Assembly: GCF_051622035.1 (NCBI RefSeq)
Contig: NC_135355.1
Location: 30,134,986-30,198,985, forward strand
Source: Arctopsyche grandis
Lineage: Eukaryota; Arthropoda; Insecta; Trichoptera; Hydropsychidae
Length of the DNA stretch: 64,000 bases
Reading direction: 5' to 3'
Both the position numbers and the translations under genes were made by a program. The notes beneath the pieces are model-generated. The model did not search any database and was not told the origin of the DNA. It saw only the letters and a list, made by a program, of their open reading frames with translations. Below are positions 29,538 through 44,090 of the stretch, piece by piece. Positions within the stretch are counted from its first letter, which is position 1, and each line of letters begins with the position of its first letter.

Positions 29538-30426
29538 TACTAGCTGTATTACCCGGCTTCGCTCAGTGTCTATAATATAAACCGCTTAAACATGGCTAAG
29601 CTAATTTAATTAAAAAAAAAAAAATTAAAAATTAAAAAAAAAAAATTTAAAAAAAAATAAAAAATAAATCAAAAAATATCAAAAAAAAAAAAATCAAAAA
29701 TTTTTTTTTAAAAAATCAGTGGGTTCGCCTCATAAGGCCGCCTTTTGGGGCCCCATGGGGCCCACGAGGCTGCGCCCCCTTGCGCCCCATGAGGCCCCAT
29801 GCGGCTAAGCTCCATAAGGCGGCGCCCCATAAGGCGGCGCCCCATAAGGCGGCGCCCCATAAGGCTGCGCCCCATAAGACAGCGCCCCATAAGGCTGCGC
29901 CCCATAAGGCGGCGCCCCATAAGGCGGCGCCCCATGAGGCGGCGCCCCCCTGCGCCCCATGAGGCTGCGCCCCCTTTGGGGCCCAATGAGGCTGCGCCCC
30001 CTTTGGGGCCCCATGCGGCTAAGCTCCATAAGGCGGCGCCCCATAAGGCTGCGCCCCTAAGGCTGCGCCCCATAAAACAGCACCCCATAAGGCTGCGCCC
30101 CATAAGACTGCGCCCCATAAGGTTGCGCCCCATAAGGCTGCGACCGATAAGGCTGTGCCCCATAAAGCTGCGCCCTCCGGGCCCCCTTCGGGGCCTCACG
30201 GGGCTGCGCCCCTTGTGGCGCCTCTGGCGGGGCCCCATGAAGCTACTCGCCTTGCGCCCCCGCGGGGGTGAATCCATTGAAACGAAAAAAACAAATCGGC
30301 GCCCATGGATCGAAAAAAAAAATCGAATCACGTGTTCGATGACGTCACCGATCTACGGACGACGACGACGACGACGACCAAGGATACTTACATACATACA
30401 AAGTCTCTTTCCAAATTATAGATTAG
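29538..30426 (-). mobile_element. Helitron-like non-autonomous element H3 carrying a minisatellite
   Basis: Ends match copies H1, H2 and H4 (minus-strand 3' end gagcgaagccgggtaata, 5' end near 30426 with ttggaaagagactttg). A run of A-rich sequence (29610-29715) and a GC-rich 15-bp minisatellite (29800-30190) fill the interior. It shares the gttcgatgacgtcac block with H2. Confidence 0.65.
29800..30190. repeat. 15-bp minisatellite, unit gcgccccataaggcg
   Basis: About two dozen units of ccccataaggcggcg type, with variants (ggctgcg, agacagcg), interrupted by two copies of a longer block holding cccctttggggcccc and ccatgcggctaagc. Because the unit is 15 bases, both strands stay open and would encode repeats such as MGRSLMGR (minus, 29708-30331) or HKAAP (plus). 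I regard these as repeat-driven ORFs, not genes. Confidence 0.85.
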
Positions 30427-30643
30427 AGATAGATTAGATATGAAATTATCTCTCTTTTTCTCATACAGCAAATATCACCTCCTGTTTTTTGATCTTTAAG
30501 TGATTCCGATGACAAAAACTCTTCAATAATTTCAAATTTAGAGTTACATCTGCGTATGAAAATGAATAACTGTGGTATCTTTTCGATCATTACTTTCGTC
30601 GAGAGCTATCGAGTACCATGTGATCGATTCTAATATTGATGAT

Positions 30644-30743
30644 TAGAGGTAGGATAGTCAAAGTGCTATCCATTGTTCAGCAAACCTTTAACAATGCATT
30701 TACAACCTTTGAACAATACACGGCCCCCTCAGGATCCGGTGAC
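30644..30743 (+). mobile_element. hairpin MITE 'TAGAGG' copy 2, internally deleted, 10-bp TSD
   Basis: Starts tagaggtaggatagtc and ends atccggtgac. Perfect 10-bp duplication tattgatgat at 30634-30643 and 30744-30753. One stem arm is missing, so it is 100 rather than 131 bases. Confidence 0.75.
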
Positions 30744-30789
30744 TATTGATGATAATTGCTTATTAAAGTTTATATTCTAGTTTGCCGTC

Positions 30790-31390
30790 TAGTTTGGCCC
30801 AAATTTGAATTATATATTATGTCAGAAACGATAAACCATTTAACAAATCAACAAAAATTTTTTAGATCAGAAAAAGTAAACTGATTTTGAATTTTGCTCG
30901 CGGGCTGTACCAAAATACTCCGCATGCGGTTTGCCCAGGCCTGATAAAGACGGCATATACGTGCAATTGCACTATTAAAAGAAGTGTTATTACGACAAAT
31001 TGGTGGATAAAAAAGATTTTTACATCTGGTGAATCAGGCATTAACGTTAAAATTAATATCGTTAAACACAGATATGTCAAGGATACCATTAGCAATCTTG
31101 TATAAAATTAATTAATCAGAGACCCTTCTGAGCTCAGACAAACTTGCGATCTTGAAAAAAGCGAGTCTGTCATTATAAGATGGTAACAAGACCAGTCTTA
31201 TGTGATAAATGGCGCAGAAAACACTTCTGAATTGTCTCTAAATGATCTATGTGAGTTTGGTAATAAGGAGACCATATAACTGAAGCATACTCCATATTAC
31301 TGCGAACCAAACTGTTATAGAGCAATATTAGAATATGCGGATGCTTAAAGGGCTTCGAAACTCGGCTGATAAATCCCAATAGTTAATAAG
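30790..31390 (-). pseudogene. non-LTR retrotransposon RT C-terminal fragment
   Basis: On the minus strand 31379-31173 reads GFISRVSKPFKHPHILILLY, then NSLVRSNMEYASVIWSPYYQ, a signature of the RT thumb and C-terminal region of Jockey/CR1-type LINEs. The frame continues with stops into ILYKIANGILDISVFNDINF (about 31090) and then RNNTSFNSAIARICRLYQAW (about 30960). The 5' part is missing and there are in-frame stops, so it is a dead 5'-truncated copy. Confidence 0.75.
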
Positions 31391-31677
31391 ATTTAGTGAC
31401 TATATAGCGAGGAACACATTTGAAATTATTGCGTTGCATGCCACTCAATCCTATTCCCGTTTTTTTCATTATATATATGTAGGAATGATTTTTAAACGAG
31501 CCGTAGGTATGGTTGGTCAAGATGGGATAAAGTGTGTGTGGTATGCATGGGAGAGACCGGATGCGTGCTGTTATGGTCACTTGTTGGAGAACAAGCCCGA
31601 AGATATGTGTTAATAAATACATAGTTCTGACTTAATCTGCGTTTCACTTGGAATCCTTCACATCCGGATCCTATATT

Positions 31678-31696
31678 TGGGGGCTTTGTCCGGGAT
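31678..31696 (+). other. primer-binding site-like sequence (tRNA-Pro type)
   Basis: tgggggctttgtccgggat resembles the complement of the 3' end of tRNA-Pro (TGGGGGCT, then GTCCGGGAT), with one substitution and one extra base. It lies 72 bases before the gag-like ORF, the expected place in an LTR retrotransposon. The upstream LTR might span roughly 31478-31662 (aataaa near 31613), but no second LTR confirms it. Confidence 0.5.
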
Positions 31697-31749
31697 GCCT
31701 GAAGACATTCCAGTGACAGCCAGGTGCGGTCAGACGACGACGCGGAGTT

Positions 31750-32890
31750 TTGACAGTTGAGGTTAAGGACGCGCGCGCGATGACGAGAACGCGTATGAGC
31801 ATAAAGGCGAAGCCCGTGACGTGGGTGACGTCACGACAGCGAACACGCCACACAACAATGATGATATCCAAGACGATAACGCCATTGTCAGCGTCAGTTG
31901 TACGTCGGCTAACTGTCGTGGAGATGCAGAGGTTCGCGGACTTAGACGAAGATGATGACGACGAGGATGAAGAGGAAGAAGAAGACGAAGTGCCATATTT
32001 TGACAGAGACAAATTCGAGACTTACGCGCCACGGTTTAAGGGGATCGGCGGTGTGCCAATCAGCCAGTGGATTGAGCACATGGAAGAATTTGCGAAGTTC
32101 TTCCACTGGACGCCCCTGCAGCAACTGGTCTACGGGAGAGTATATTGCGTAGGAACAGCGAGAATGTTCCTGGATTCAGAAGGGATAATTAGATCATGGA
32201 CTATCCTTAAGCAGAAGCTGATAGAAGAGTTCCAGTGGGATGACGAAGAGCTCGTCTTTGAAGAACGAGAAATGCTTGCTCAAGCAGAGCCCATTGACTC
32301 TGATTCAAGTGGGGCCGGTGAAACACCAAAGATGTCAAATGGTACACAGCCTGCAGCATCGCCGTCTCAAACTACTTTAGACGCTTCTTCAGTGCGACTA
32401 GACACGGGTGAAACAGATATGACTAAATCACAAGAAGAAATAAGAGAACCAGTCAGTATTCCAATACAAGAAGAAATAAGAAAAGAAGTCAGTATCCCGG
32501 GTGCCGCCCTGTTGGGTAGCCCCATAACAGAATCCGTTGTGAAATTTGTTAATAAACCGTGTGTTTTGATGGAGGTTAACTTAGAACGGAGTCTGCCGAG
32601 GAGAAAAAAAGAGCAAGAGATGAGGGATCGTAAGGAAGTGTGGCAACAGGCATGTAAAAGACAATTTAAATGTCACAAAAGACCTTTGCAGCAACGGGCT
32701 TCACGAGAGATGTCTGCTCAAAGAGAACTCATTGTTTCCAATAATGAAGAGGACGATGCGAACATGGCTGATGGAGGTGTGAACCTGGCTGATGGAAGTA
32801 TGGACGGTGATGGACTGCAAAGAAGAAGACTTTGGGACTACGGAGACATACCGTCTTCAAATACAGATGAACCACATAATTTAAAAGGAC
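31750..32890 (+). CDS. LTR-retrotransposon gag-like polyprotein, 3' truncated
   Basis: The open frame from 31750 runs to 33012, but from about 32890 it reads into an unrelated repeat, so the natural end is lost. Residues 64-80 are an acidic run (DLDEDDDDEDEEEEEDE). Residues 85-165 match the capsid-like domain of Ty3/gypsy gag: FKGIGGVPISQWIEHMEEFA, then QQLVYGRVYCVGTARMFLDS and SWTILKQKLIEEF. The rest is charged; residues 240-300 include a possible linker to a protease domain, but no active-site triad is visible. No pol follows. It sits behind a tRNA-Pro-like primer site. Probably the 5' remnant of an element; the long intact gag frame leaves a small chance of domestication. Confidence 0.7.
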
Positions 32891-33790
32891 AAAATAAAAT
32901 AATGAAATATTGTTTTAAAAAAAAATACTACTTCCGGTTTACGAATTCTGACCAAAACCTTATCAGCACTAAGTTAGTACATAAAAAATACAAAAATAAA
33001 TTTTCAGCTTGATATGTTCAAGGGTGTGGACAGAGTAGTGGGCACAACATTTTTGACCTTTCTAAGAGGAAAAAATCCTACTTCCGGTTTATAAAATTTA
33101 ATGATTATTTTTTATTTTCATCATATTAATACAAGAATTATACTTGATTTTTTTCGTGACGAGCACACATGTTTAAGGGGTCGATAATAGTGGAAGAAAA
33201 ATCGAACAAGAGTAAACTGCCACTTTCGGTTTACGGATGCTTATCAAATTTTATAAATAACTTGTTATTAAGCTTAAACTTCTATATATGAAATTTCAGT
33301 TCAATAAACTAAAAGGTTTCTGAGAAAAACATAAAAAACCTCGATTCTCTAGAGTAAAAGTACTACTTCCGGTTCAGATAAAAATATTTAAAAAATATAA
33401 GGTTATAAAAATTATTATTTTTACTATACGTAAAAAAATTTTAGTCCGATTCAGTTAGTGGTATGGGAGATAATTGAATCCAAAAACTTAAAAAAAAAAA
33501 AAGAGGACTCCTATAAGGGCAGGTACCATTTCCGGTCAACTTAAAAATTTGAAAACAATTTACGTCGTGTTGAAAAAAATTTTAGTAACCAATACTAAGT
33601 TTCAGTTTGATAGGACTAACGGTGTTCAAAAAATCCCCAAAATACACAGACACAAACACACATTTTTTCTAGATCATGAAAACGTGATCAGTGATCGATT
33701 CTGAGCTCGAATCAGTCAAAATCTCGAGTTCGAATTTTCGCATGTTCACAAAACTTCATCTATTGTTACTACGTACATACATACATAGAT
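32890..33790. repeat. dispersed repeat with recurrent ctacttccggttt motif
   Basis: The motif cttccggttt or a close variant occurs near 32930, 33083, 33225, 33365 and 33525, at spacings of about 140-160 bases. This suggests a degenerate internally repeated element. It ends with acacagacacaaacacacat and gtgatcagtgatcgattctg, then a tacatacatacatagat tail. It interrupts the gag-like ORF at its left. Class unknown. Confidence 0.5.
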
Positions 33791-33848
33791 AAAGTAAAAA
33801 TGAATCCTAATTATACGAACAAAAAATTTCCAGAAGTTCACCTGCAAC

Positions 33849-34064
33849 CAGTGCCGGTTTTAGGGGGCGGGCGGGTCGGGCGGCGCCCTAGAGCGCCAAA
33901 TAAGTTAGGGCGCCGCACGATGCGCCAAAGGCGCTTTAAAATTTAAAATTAGAGCCCCAAAAGCCATACAAAATTGTAGATTAGAACGCCAAAGACGAAA
34001 GTTTTTTCTAAGGGTGTTTAGAAAAAATTGCCCGAGGGTGCCATTGGGTGTAAGGCCGGCACTG
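33849..34064. mobile_element. hAT-type MITE copy 2 with perfect 8-bp TSD
   Basis: Same ends (cagtgccgg/ccggcactg) and interior blocks as 9330-9594. Flanked by cctgcaac at 33841-33848 and 34065-34072. 216 bases; lacks the AT-rich tandem insert of copy 1. Confidence 0.85.
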
Positions 34065-34729
34065 CCTGCAACAATTTTTTTTTACGAAAATAATGAATAA
34101 ATATATGTCATGTATAGCCTGCTGTACTCGAAAGTACAGGTAGATACGCACACAGTCAAAGTGACTAGACGCGAGTCAGAGCATAGGACGAAAACAACAG
34201 ATTTGGGCTCAGCATTCAAAGGGTTAAGGACAAGATTTTAATGGATTGAAATTTTTTATTATTGTCAAACTGTAAAACCATTTCTATATTCACAAATTTT
34301 TGTACATACATATACAAATTTTGTTAAGTCGGGATTTTCAGAGGCAATGCAGGACTTGGGATTTGTCTGCTGAATTCGGGACAGTTCCGCTCAAATAGGG
34401 CAACCCTGATCTCACCCTACATATTTTCCCAATTTCGTTTATTCATCTTCCTTTTACCCTTTTACATTCTCTTGGATACCATTCTAGAACTTTTGTGAAC
34501 AAAAATAAAAATTAACCAATTCCTCGAATTGAATTGTGGGGAGTTTTCCAAATCGGAGTCGCATTTTTCGTAATACTTAATACTAGTTAATAATAATAGT
34601 TAATAATCCAATCCACACATTTAGTTATCCATCGTACGGAGAGTTCTCATCGATAATTTTGGTTATGATAAATATTATTCAAATCTGAAATAAAATCCTT
34701 CGTTTTATTTGAGTTGTGCAAGGTAAGAT

Positions 34730-35060
34730 GCAAATAACAAACAGTAACGATATGATTTGCTGGCAGACGGCATAGCGACCCGAACGTCCGTTGAATTGCG
34801 ACAGACGTGGCGGCGCCGACAAGATGGCCGGCCGCTGTCGAGTGTCGGCCGACTCACTAACACACTCTCGCTCACCATATTCACCATATTCACCATATTC
34901 ACCCTTCACTTACAGTTACACGACACACGACATACGCACACACTCGTAGCTTCGGAATGCACAACTGTGGGGCGCGGCGCGAGCCCGAGTTCACCTGTCA
35001 GATTGACCACCAGCTAAATGGCGCCTAACGCCACACCACCACACTACCACACACCGAATA
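34730..35060. promoter_or_regulatory. GC-rich island, candidate distal brinker enhancer
   Basis: Sharply more GC-rich than its surroundings, with no supported ORF. It contains an exact silencer-element match at 34802, CpG-rich blocks (cgacaagatggccggccgct) and three tandem copies of the 9-mer caccatatt (34876-34902). It lies 6.3 kb upstream of the brinker start on the brinker strand. It could instead be the promoter or first exon of an unseen transcript. Confidence 0.4.
34802..34817 (-). promoter_or_regulatory. candidate silencer element SE-3
   Basis: On the minus strand: GGCGCC, five bases, GTCTG, an exact fit to GRCGNC-N5-GTCTG. 6.3 kb upstream of brinker; in flies several such elements are spread over the brinker upstream region. 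Confidence 0.5.
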
Positions 35061-36900
35061 ACTGGTTCCCGATACTTACATACATACATACATATATACA
35101 ACGTGTTTGATCATTTTCAACGTGCATATCTACCTAGATATACATGTGTATTTTCTTATTAAATACGCAGCGTCAATTTGAAGATAGTCTATCGTCGAAT
35201 AAGGATAAGTGAACAAATATTGTACAAATATGTTATAACGTATAACTTCCGGCGAAACTTCTATAAGTATCTATATATGTACATACGTATACACAGAACG
35301 AAAAAAATCCCAAAAGATGATTAAATACTGGATATTGCTCGAGAGTTATTAGCTTATCATACCTTGTAAATGTCTATTTATAGTTTATAATTATCATTTC
35401 CGTGAATGCACATACTCATCGCTAATATTACGCATGTGCCAAAAAGATAATAAATAGCTCGAGTGGAGTGGTTCCACTTGGTGACGAAAGCAAATATGAA
35501 TCACATTGTATCAGGACATTTTGCTGTAAAAAAAAGCATGAAATATTGAGCTTTGCTAAATTGCAAACAGGTATGTGAGAAAACGAAGCTGAGATTGTTT
35601 CGAGATCTGACGAATACTAGGAAGGCCTGATTGCCGAAAAAAAATAAACATAAAGAAAACGAAGTGTGAAAACGAGCCGACATCCCAAAAGGGAACAATG
35701 GGCCAACGGACACCGGCTCTAAAGACAATACAAAGGATGCGACGAGAATCTAGGAAAACCCTGACCGCCGGACACAAATCCCTTTATCTCAGTTAGGTAT
35801 ACCTGGCCGAGGCATCGAATTCCCCGTAACAGGTGAGCTGAGGTATAATGCAACAGGCCCAGGTAGCCGGAGACAGAGAGGCGCTAGGCGGCTGGGGGCC
35901 TCCGATATGGCGTCGCTCTGTCTCCAACGCTTCTATAGCGTTATCGTTCCCGCTATTTGCATTTGTCCATTCGTTGACTGTACAATTATGTCTCGGCATC
36001 GGTCGAGGTGATCCCAAAACAGTCGTATCAAGGCAAAGTTTAGTTTATATCACACTTGCCATACCCTTTTTCACAATGTCGAGTTGATTACATGAAATTT
36101 AATCATTGATCTTGAGATACACAAGATCGCTGATTAAATTCCCTTCAACGCTTTATGTTGGGTTGTATTTCCTACAAGAACCATAAAATGCGATGCATAT
36201 ACATACATATGTGATTAAATCAGATAACTGTTGAGGGTCGGATCCAAATTGGATGTGAAATCTAGCTAACTTATAAATATGTATAATATAGAAGGATAAA
36301 TAGGCGATTTTAACATAAAACTTAAGTAGATTTTCTATTTCATCCGTAAAGCATAGCTTATAGAATCAATGGGAAGTTTATTTTTTTATATTATAAGGTA
36401 TATTGACCGAAAAATTTTTATTGAATATTGTGAAAATTTTCATAAACACAAATTCAATTTTTACAGCTGTGTATAAATTCTAAAGTGACAATATGAAATG
36501 TATTTTGTAAGGAGCAAAATATTGAATTACATGTGAACTTTTTGGTTTTCAAAATATTCAATACCTGTCTGAAATGTACCATCTCCTGAAAAAATATGTA
36601 CATACATATGTATGTAGCTTCTCCCTTCACTATTTTTCAGTACAATCTACAATGTATCTAAATGTAGATTCTACATCTTATTAACAACTGATAGCCTACA
36701 AACGTTTTTACTTTATCATTAAAGATAAATACTCAATGAACCTTGTAAAAATAAGACTATTGTTGAAATAACCAATAAAATTAAAAAAAAAGTTTAAACA
36801 GCTTGTTATGTCCTCTGTAATACAATGCAATTTATTATCAATAAAAAAAATAAGAAAACAAAACTCAATTTCAGTGGGCAAAAAAAAACTTAGTCCGCTT
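35061..36900. other. intergenic; GC-richer block at 35570-36010 unexplained
   Basis: Most is AT-rich. The block 35570-36010 (for example gggccaacggacaccggctc and ggcgctaggcggctgggggc) has higher GC and few stops but no recognisable protein in any frame. It may be a decayed element or regulatory DNA. Confidence 0.35.
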
Positions 36901-36925
36901 AATTCTAGCACGAAAGCATTATTTA

Positions 36926-40570
<3,645 letters not shown>

Positions 40571-40574
40571 TAGT

Positions 40575-40925
40575 GTAAAGATGCGAAACTTGGGCATTGA
40601 ACGCCAGAATGATGCATTAAGTCCAATCCACTCAAACAAGTATGAAACGCTGTATGCTTGGCATAACTAGAAAAGGTATTCGTGGGTGTGAAGTATGACA
40701 AGGGTAGTTGATATAATGAAGAGCGAGCGAAAAATGTGCTTGAATGGTACCCAAGAGAATGTAAACGGTTGCATGGAAAGTCACAGGGGACTGGGGAGAT
40801 GGGTGGATGAAATTATAAATATGTGTGGGATGAGATGGATGACGTTACTCAAAACAGGAACGAGTGAAATCGTGTTGGAGAGGTTTCATCAGAAGTGGAT
40901 GCTGAATGGCTGTAAACGAAGATCA
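40575..40925 (+). pseudogene. LINE reverse-transcriptase C-terminal remnant
   Basis: Conceptual translation, with stops and frameshifts, gives CETWALN, then MKRCMLGITRKG, TRVVDIMKSERKM and HRGLGRWVDEIINMCGMRWM. This is the order seen in the C-terminal tail of RTE/Jockey-type LINE proteins. Clearly decayed. Confidence 0.65.
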
Positions 40926-40929
40926 CTAG

Positions 40930-42768
40930 TGCATCAAAAATGCGCAATTTTATCATTTATGCGATCTCAAAATCTAGTATTGCTGTTCTCAAAGTGAGTT
41001 TTGGAATCAAAAGTCAGTTGCTTTTTTCGGGATTGAAGGCACTAACTAATAAAGTAATAACCTGTGTTCAAACATGAAATATGTTAAATAAAAACTCTTT
41101 TTCTTTTTCAAATTTTCAGTTCATTGCCCAAATATTCATTTAATCGAAGTTTTTTTTTAACAATCTCATTCAAAAAAAAAATTATTTATCAATCGTTGCG
41201 AATTTTAAATTGCGTACATATATTTGCATGATTGCACATTTTTTTCTGAAGTGTCGTAATTTGATTTTTTCGATCAGAGGCCAAAATGCCGCAAAAATGA
41301 TAAAATTATTCATTTAACGTATTCATTGCCGGATTCGCGTACGTGATGATATTCACATACGCCACTGTGTCTGCTATTTCGCGTAATAGTACATATATTT
41401 ATATATGTACATATGTATGTATATGTGTGTATGTATTTTTATTGTTTACTGCAGATAAGATATCGTCCATTGAGCCGATAAATAAATTCTCATCGTTGTC
41501 GTCTTCGAGGAAATGACGCAATAAATTACGTATTTTCTACCTACCTACCTAAAATGCCGACAAACCGAGAATAAAATTAATTTTCCGCATAATAATGTCG
41601 AATCTCGTCCTGCGCGATAATATTTCAACCGAATAAAAGTGTGGGTGGAAAATTATTTTCAAGACATTTCACTTTAAGCTTGATCTGTCTGTGTATGTGT
41701 TAAAGAACTAGTTTGTCAAGAATTTTAGCCGGGGAATAGGGTGTTACGCCGAGTACAACAAATTATATACATTCATACATACGAATACGAACCGCCACTG
41801 GCGAATAGTATCCTTTTCGAATGTATGAACTCATTCTAACAGTAATAAAAATCCACCTATGGTGAAATACTTAAAAACTCGCAATTTTGTTTGAATTTAA
41901 GATTTTGAAATTGTATCAATATGAAAAAACAATAATTAAGTGAATATATTTTGTAAAATATAAATCGTATAAAGTCGTAGCGACTTCTTAAATGCAAGGG
42001 ATTCTTCCGTCAATTAATAGGGATTTTTTTACAATACAATCGGTGGGGTGATCCTAGTTGTATTTCTCGCTTTCTTTCGAAGACTGACAATGTTATTAAA
42101 CAATGAACTGAACATTATAATTACTATCGGGATTTCGAATCTTCTCGTCTGCTAATAAGGGATAAAAAACATTTATATACATCGTAGGTATACCGGCAGA
42201 AAGCTTTAAGTCAAAAATCCTTGTTTTGAGAAAAGCAAGAAGTTCGAAGCTCTCTATTTTGTGACATAACTTTTAATTTTTTAATTTTTTTGACTGATTT
42301 TTACTAATTTGACTATTTTTTTTGAAAATAATAATACATTAAAATATAAATTCAAATTCAGTAACAAGTTCTTAGCAAATTTAAAACATCCATTTTTTAA
42401 ATGTTTTTTTCCCATTATACCGACGATATGTGTATACAAATATGATTTACACAGTGAAATACTTATTTTATCAAGTAAAAATTAAAATTATAAAGTAATA
42501 ATTGATTTTCAAACGTTTTTTAAATATTTTTAAGTTACAGTATTGCAGTATTTTAATATAAGAAATAACTATGTTCAGCGGCGGTTCATCACACACTGAA
42601 AATAAGCACGCGCTTGGAGTCCCCGAAATGGGCCTTTGCTACCAAAATTTACAACTTACAAATTATTATCATTGTCCACAATACGCTTGTAAACCAAGAA
42701 TAAGTGAAATTAACACCTATTTTACGTAGTATTTAAATATAGTACCTATTTTATTCCAAAAACTATTA
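40930..42768. other. intergenic AT-rich DNA
   Basis: Non-coding. A fragment of the tctagtattgctgt repeat lies at 40960-40985. The segment 42578-42650 (cggcggttcatcacacactg, then gcacgcgcttgg) resembles sequence near 43290-43335 in part, probably decayed transposon ends. Confidence 0.4.
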
Positions 42769-43047
42769 GGGCGAAAACATACAGCGATGAACGGTACACC
42801 GCGTGCATGGCTTCTCGCCGTGGGTGGTCTCCTACATTTCTTCAAATATGGGATACACCGTTATCTATCACTGTCAAGCAAGGATAAATACAAGCATAAA
42901 ATTTGACCGAAAAAGGTCCAAAGGGGCGGGGCGTGCCGGTCATTCCATGAATGGCCGGCCCGCGTGCCATGAACGTCACATTTTCCTATATGTTTAAAAT
43001 CATACAAAAAAACCACGTGCCACATTCACCGCTGTGTGATTTCACCC
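42769..43047. mobile_element. PIF/Harbinger-like MITE copy 1, TTA target duplication
   Basis: Starts gggcgaaaacatacagc, and its right end reads as gggtgaaatcacacagc on the other strand. TTA flanks both ends (42766-42768 and 43048-43050). The interior (tcactgtcaagcaaggataa, ggggcggggcgtgc) is shared with copy 2 in opposite orientation. Confidence 0.7.
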
Positions 43048-43577
43048 TTAGTGTTTCAAGTACATATTTTATTTTATTTTATTTTTTATTTATACCAGGA
43101 AGGCCTAACAGGTAAGCCCAATACGTCTTCCTGGCCAACAACAATTACATAAACATATACTATATCTAAATATATAGTAAATAAATAATAAAAATATGGT
43201 TTTGTAAAGTCCTAATAAAAAACCATATACCGAAAAGCGTGATAAAAAACGATGATAGAATTTTTTTTACTGAAATGGGGTCTCAAATTTCAAATGCGCT
43301 TGGGGCCCCCCATTTACTTGATCCGCCACCGCCCATATTAAAAATATTACATATACATATGTATACAAAAAAAAATCTATATGTAAGTATAAATTACTTA
43401 CTGTTCAGGCAGACGAAAAATTTCAGCTAAAGTTGAAAATATGATAATCAGTCAAACGGAGTAGACCCAATTTTTAGGTAGGTGTAATATGTAACAACAA
43501 AGTTTAGGTTTTTTTATGAATTAAAATTGCACGTTATTTTTTAATCTGACATAAAATTGTCTGTCATAAACAGACTT

Positions 43578-43710
43578 AGGCGGCCAGGATGCTTTAATCC
43601 ACAAAAAAGTATTCTGTTGTAAATGGTTCTATTATCCTACAAAGCAAGAGAGCAAAAAAAAAGGTTGACAATAGTGAATCATTTTTGTGGGTTAAAGCAT
43701 CCTGGCCGCA
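43578..43710. mobile_element. foldback MITE, GCGGCCAGGATGC ends
   Basis: The left arm ggcggccaggatgctttaat and ccacaaaaa pair with tttttgtggg and ttaaagcatcctggccgc on the right, giving a 28-base stem. The interior holds the inverted TTCACTATTG-type block (gttgacaatagtgaatc). It abuts the next MITE at a TAA. Confidence 0.65.
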
Positions 43711-43713
43711 TAA

Positions 43714-43966
43714 GGGCGAAAACGGGTTTTTTTTAGATATTTTTAAACATGTGAAAAAAATGAACCGTGCCTTGCACATATTTATGGAACACCCAGCACG
43801 CCCCGCCCCAAAATGCCCCCCTGGAGTGTTTTCGGTAAAATTTTATCTTTGTATTTATCCTTGCTTGACAGTGATCGATAATGGTGTATCCCATATTTGA
43901 AGATATGTATGTAGGAGAACTTGTCAACGTTCCACGTGCCACGTTCCGTGCTGTGTGTTTTCGCCC
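43714..43966. mobile_element. PIF/Harbinger-like MITE copy 2, TAA target duplication
   Basis: Starts gggcgaaaacgg; its right end is gtgtgttttcgccc. TAA flanks at 43711-43713 and 43967-43969. Interior inverted relative to copy 1 (gcacgccccgccccaaaatg, ttgcttgacagtgatcga). Confidence 0.7.
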
Positions 43967-43981
43967 TAAGTATGAGCATAA

Positions 43982-44090
43982 ATAATTATCGGCGTTGGGA
44001 CGATGCTTTTGATACTAAAAAATGGTTCACTATTGTTAATTACTATTAGCAAGAGAATAAAGCAACATGATTGACAATAATGAACCATTT
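43982..44090. mobile_element. hairpin element with TTCACTATTG stem, 11-bp direct flanks
   Basis: Flanked by perfect copies of tatgagcataa (43971-43981 and 44091-44101). Inside, aaatggttcactattgttaa and gacaataatgaaccattt form the stem. This is the best-delimited copy of the family also seen near 3060, 23668, 43670 and 53500. Confidence 0.6.

Noticed and set aside
29708-30437. 207-aa and 212-aa ORFs over the minisatellite
   Set aside because: The 15-base unit keeps all frames open; the peptides are the repeat translated.
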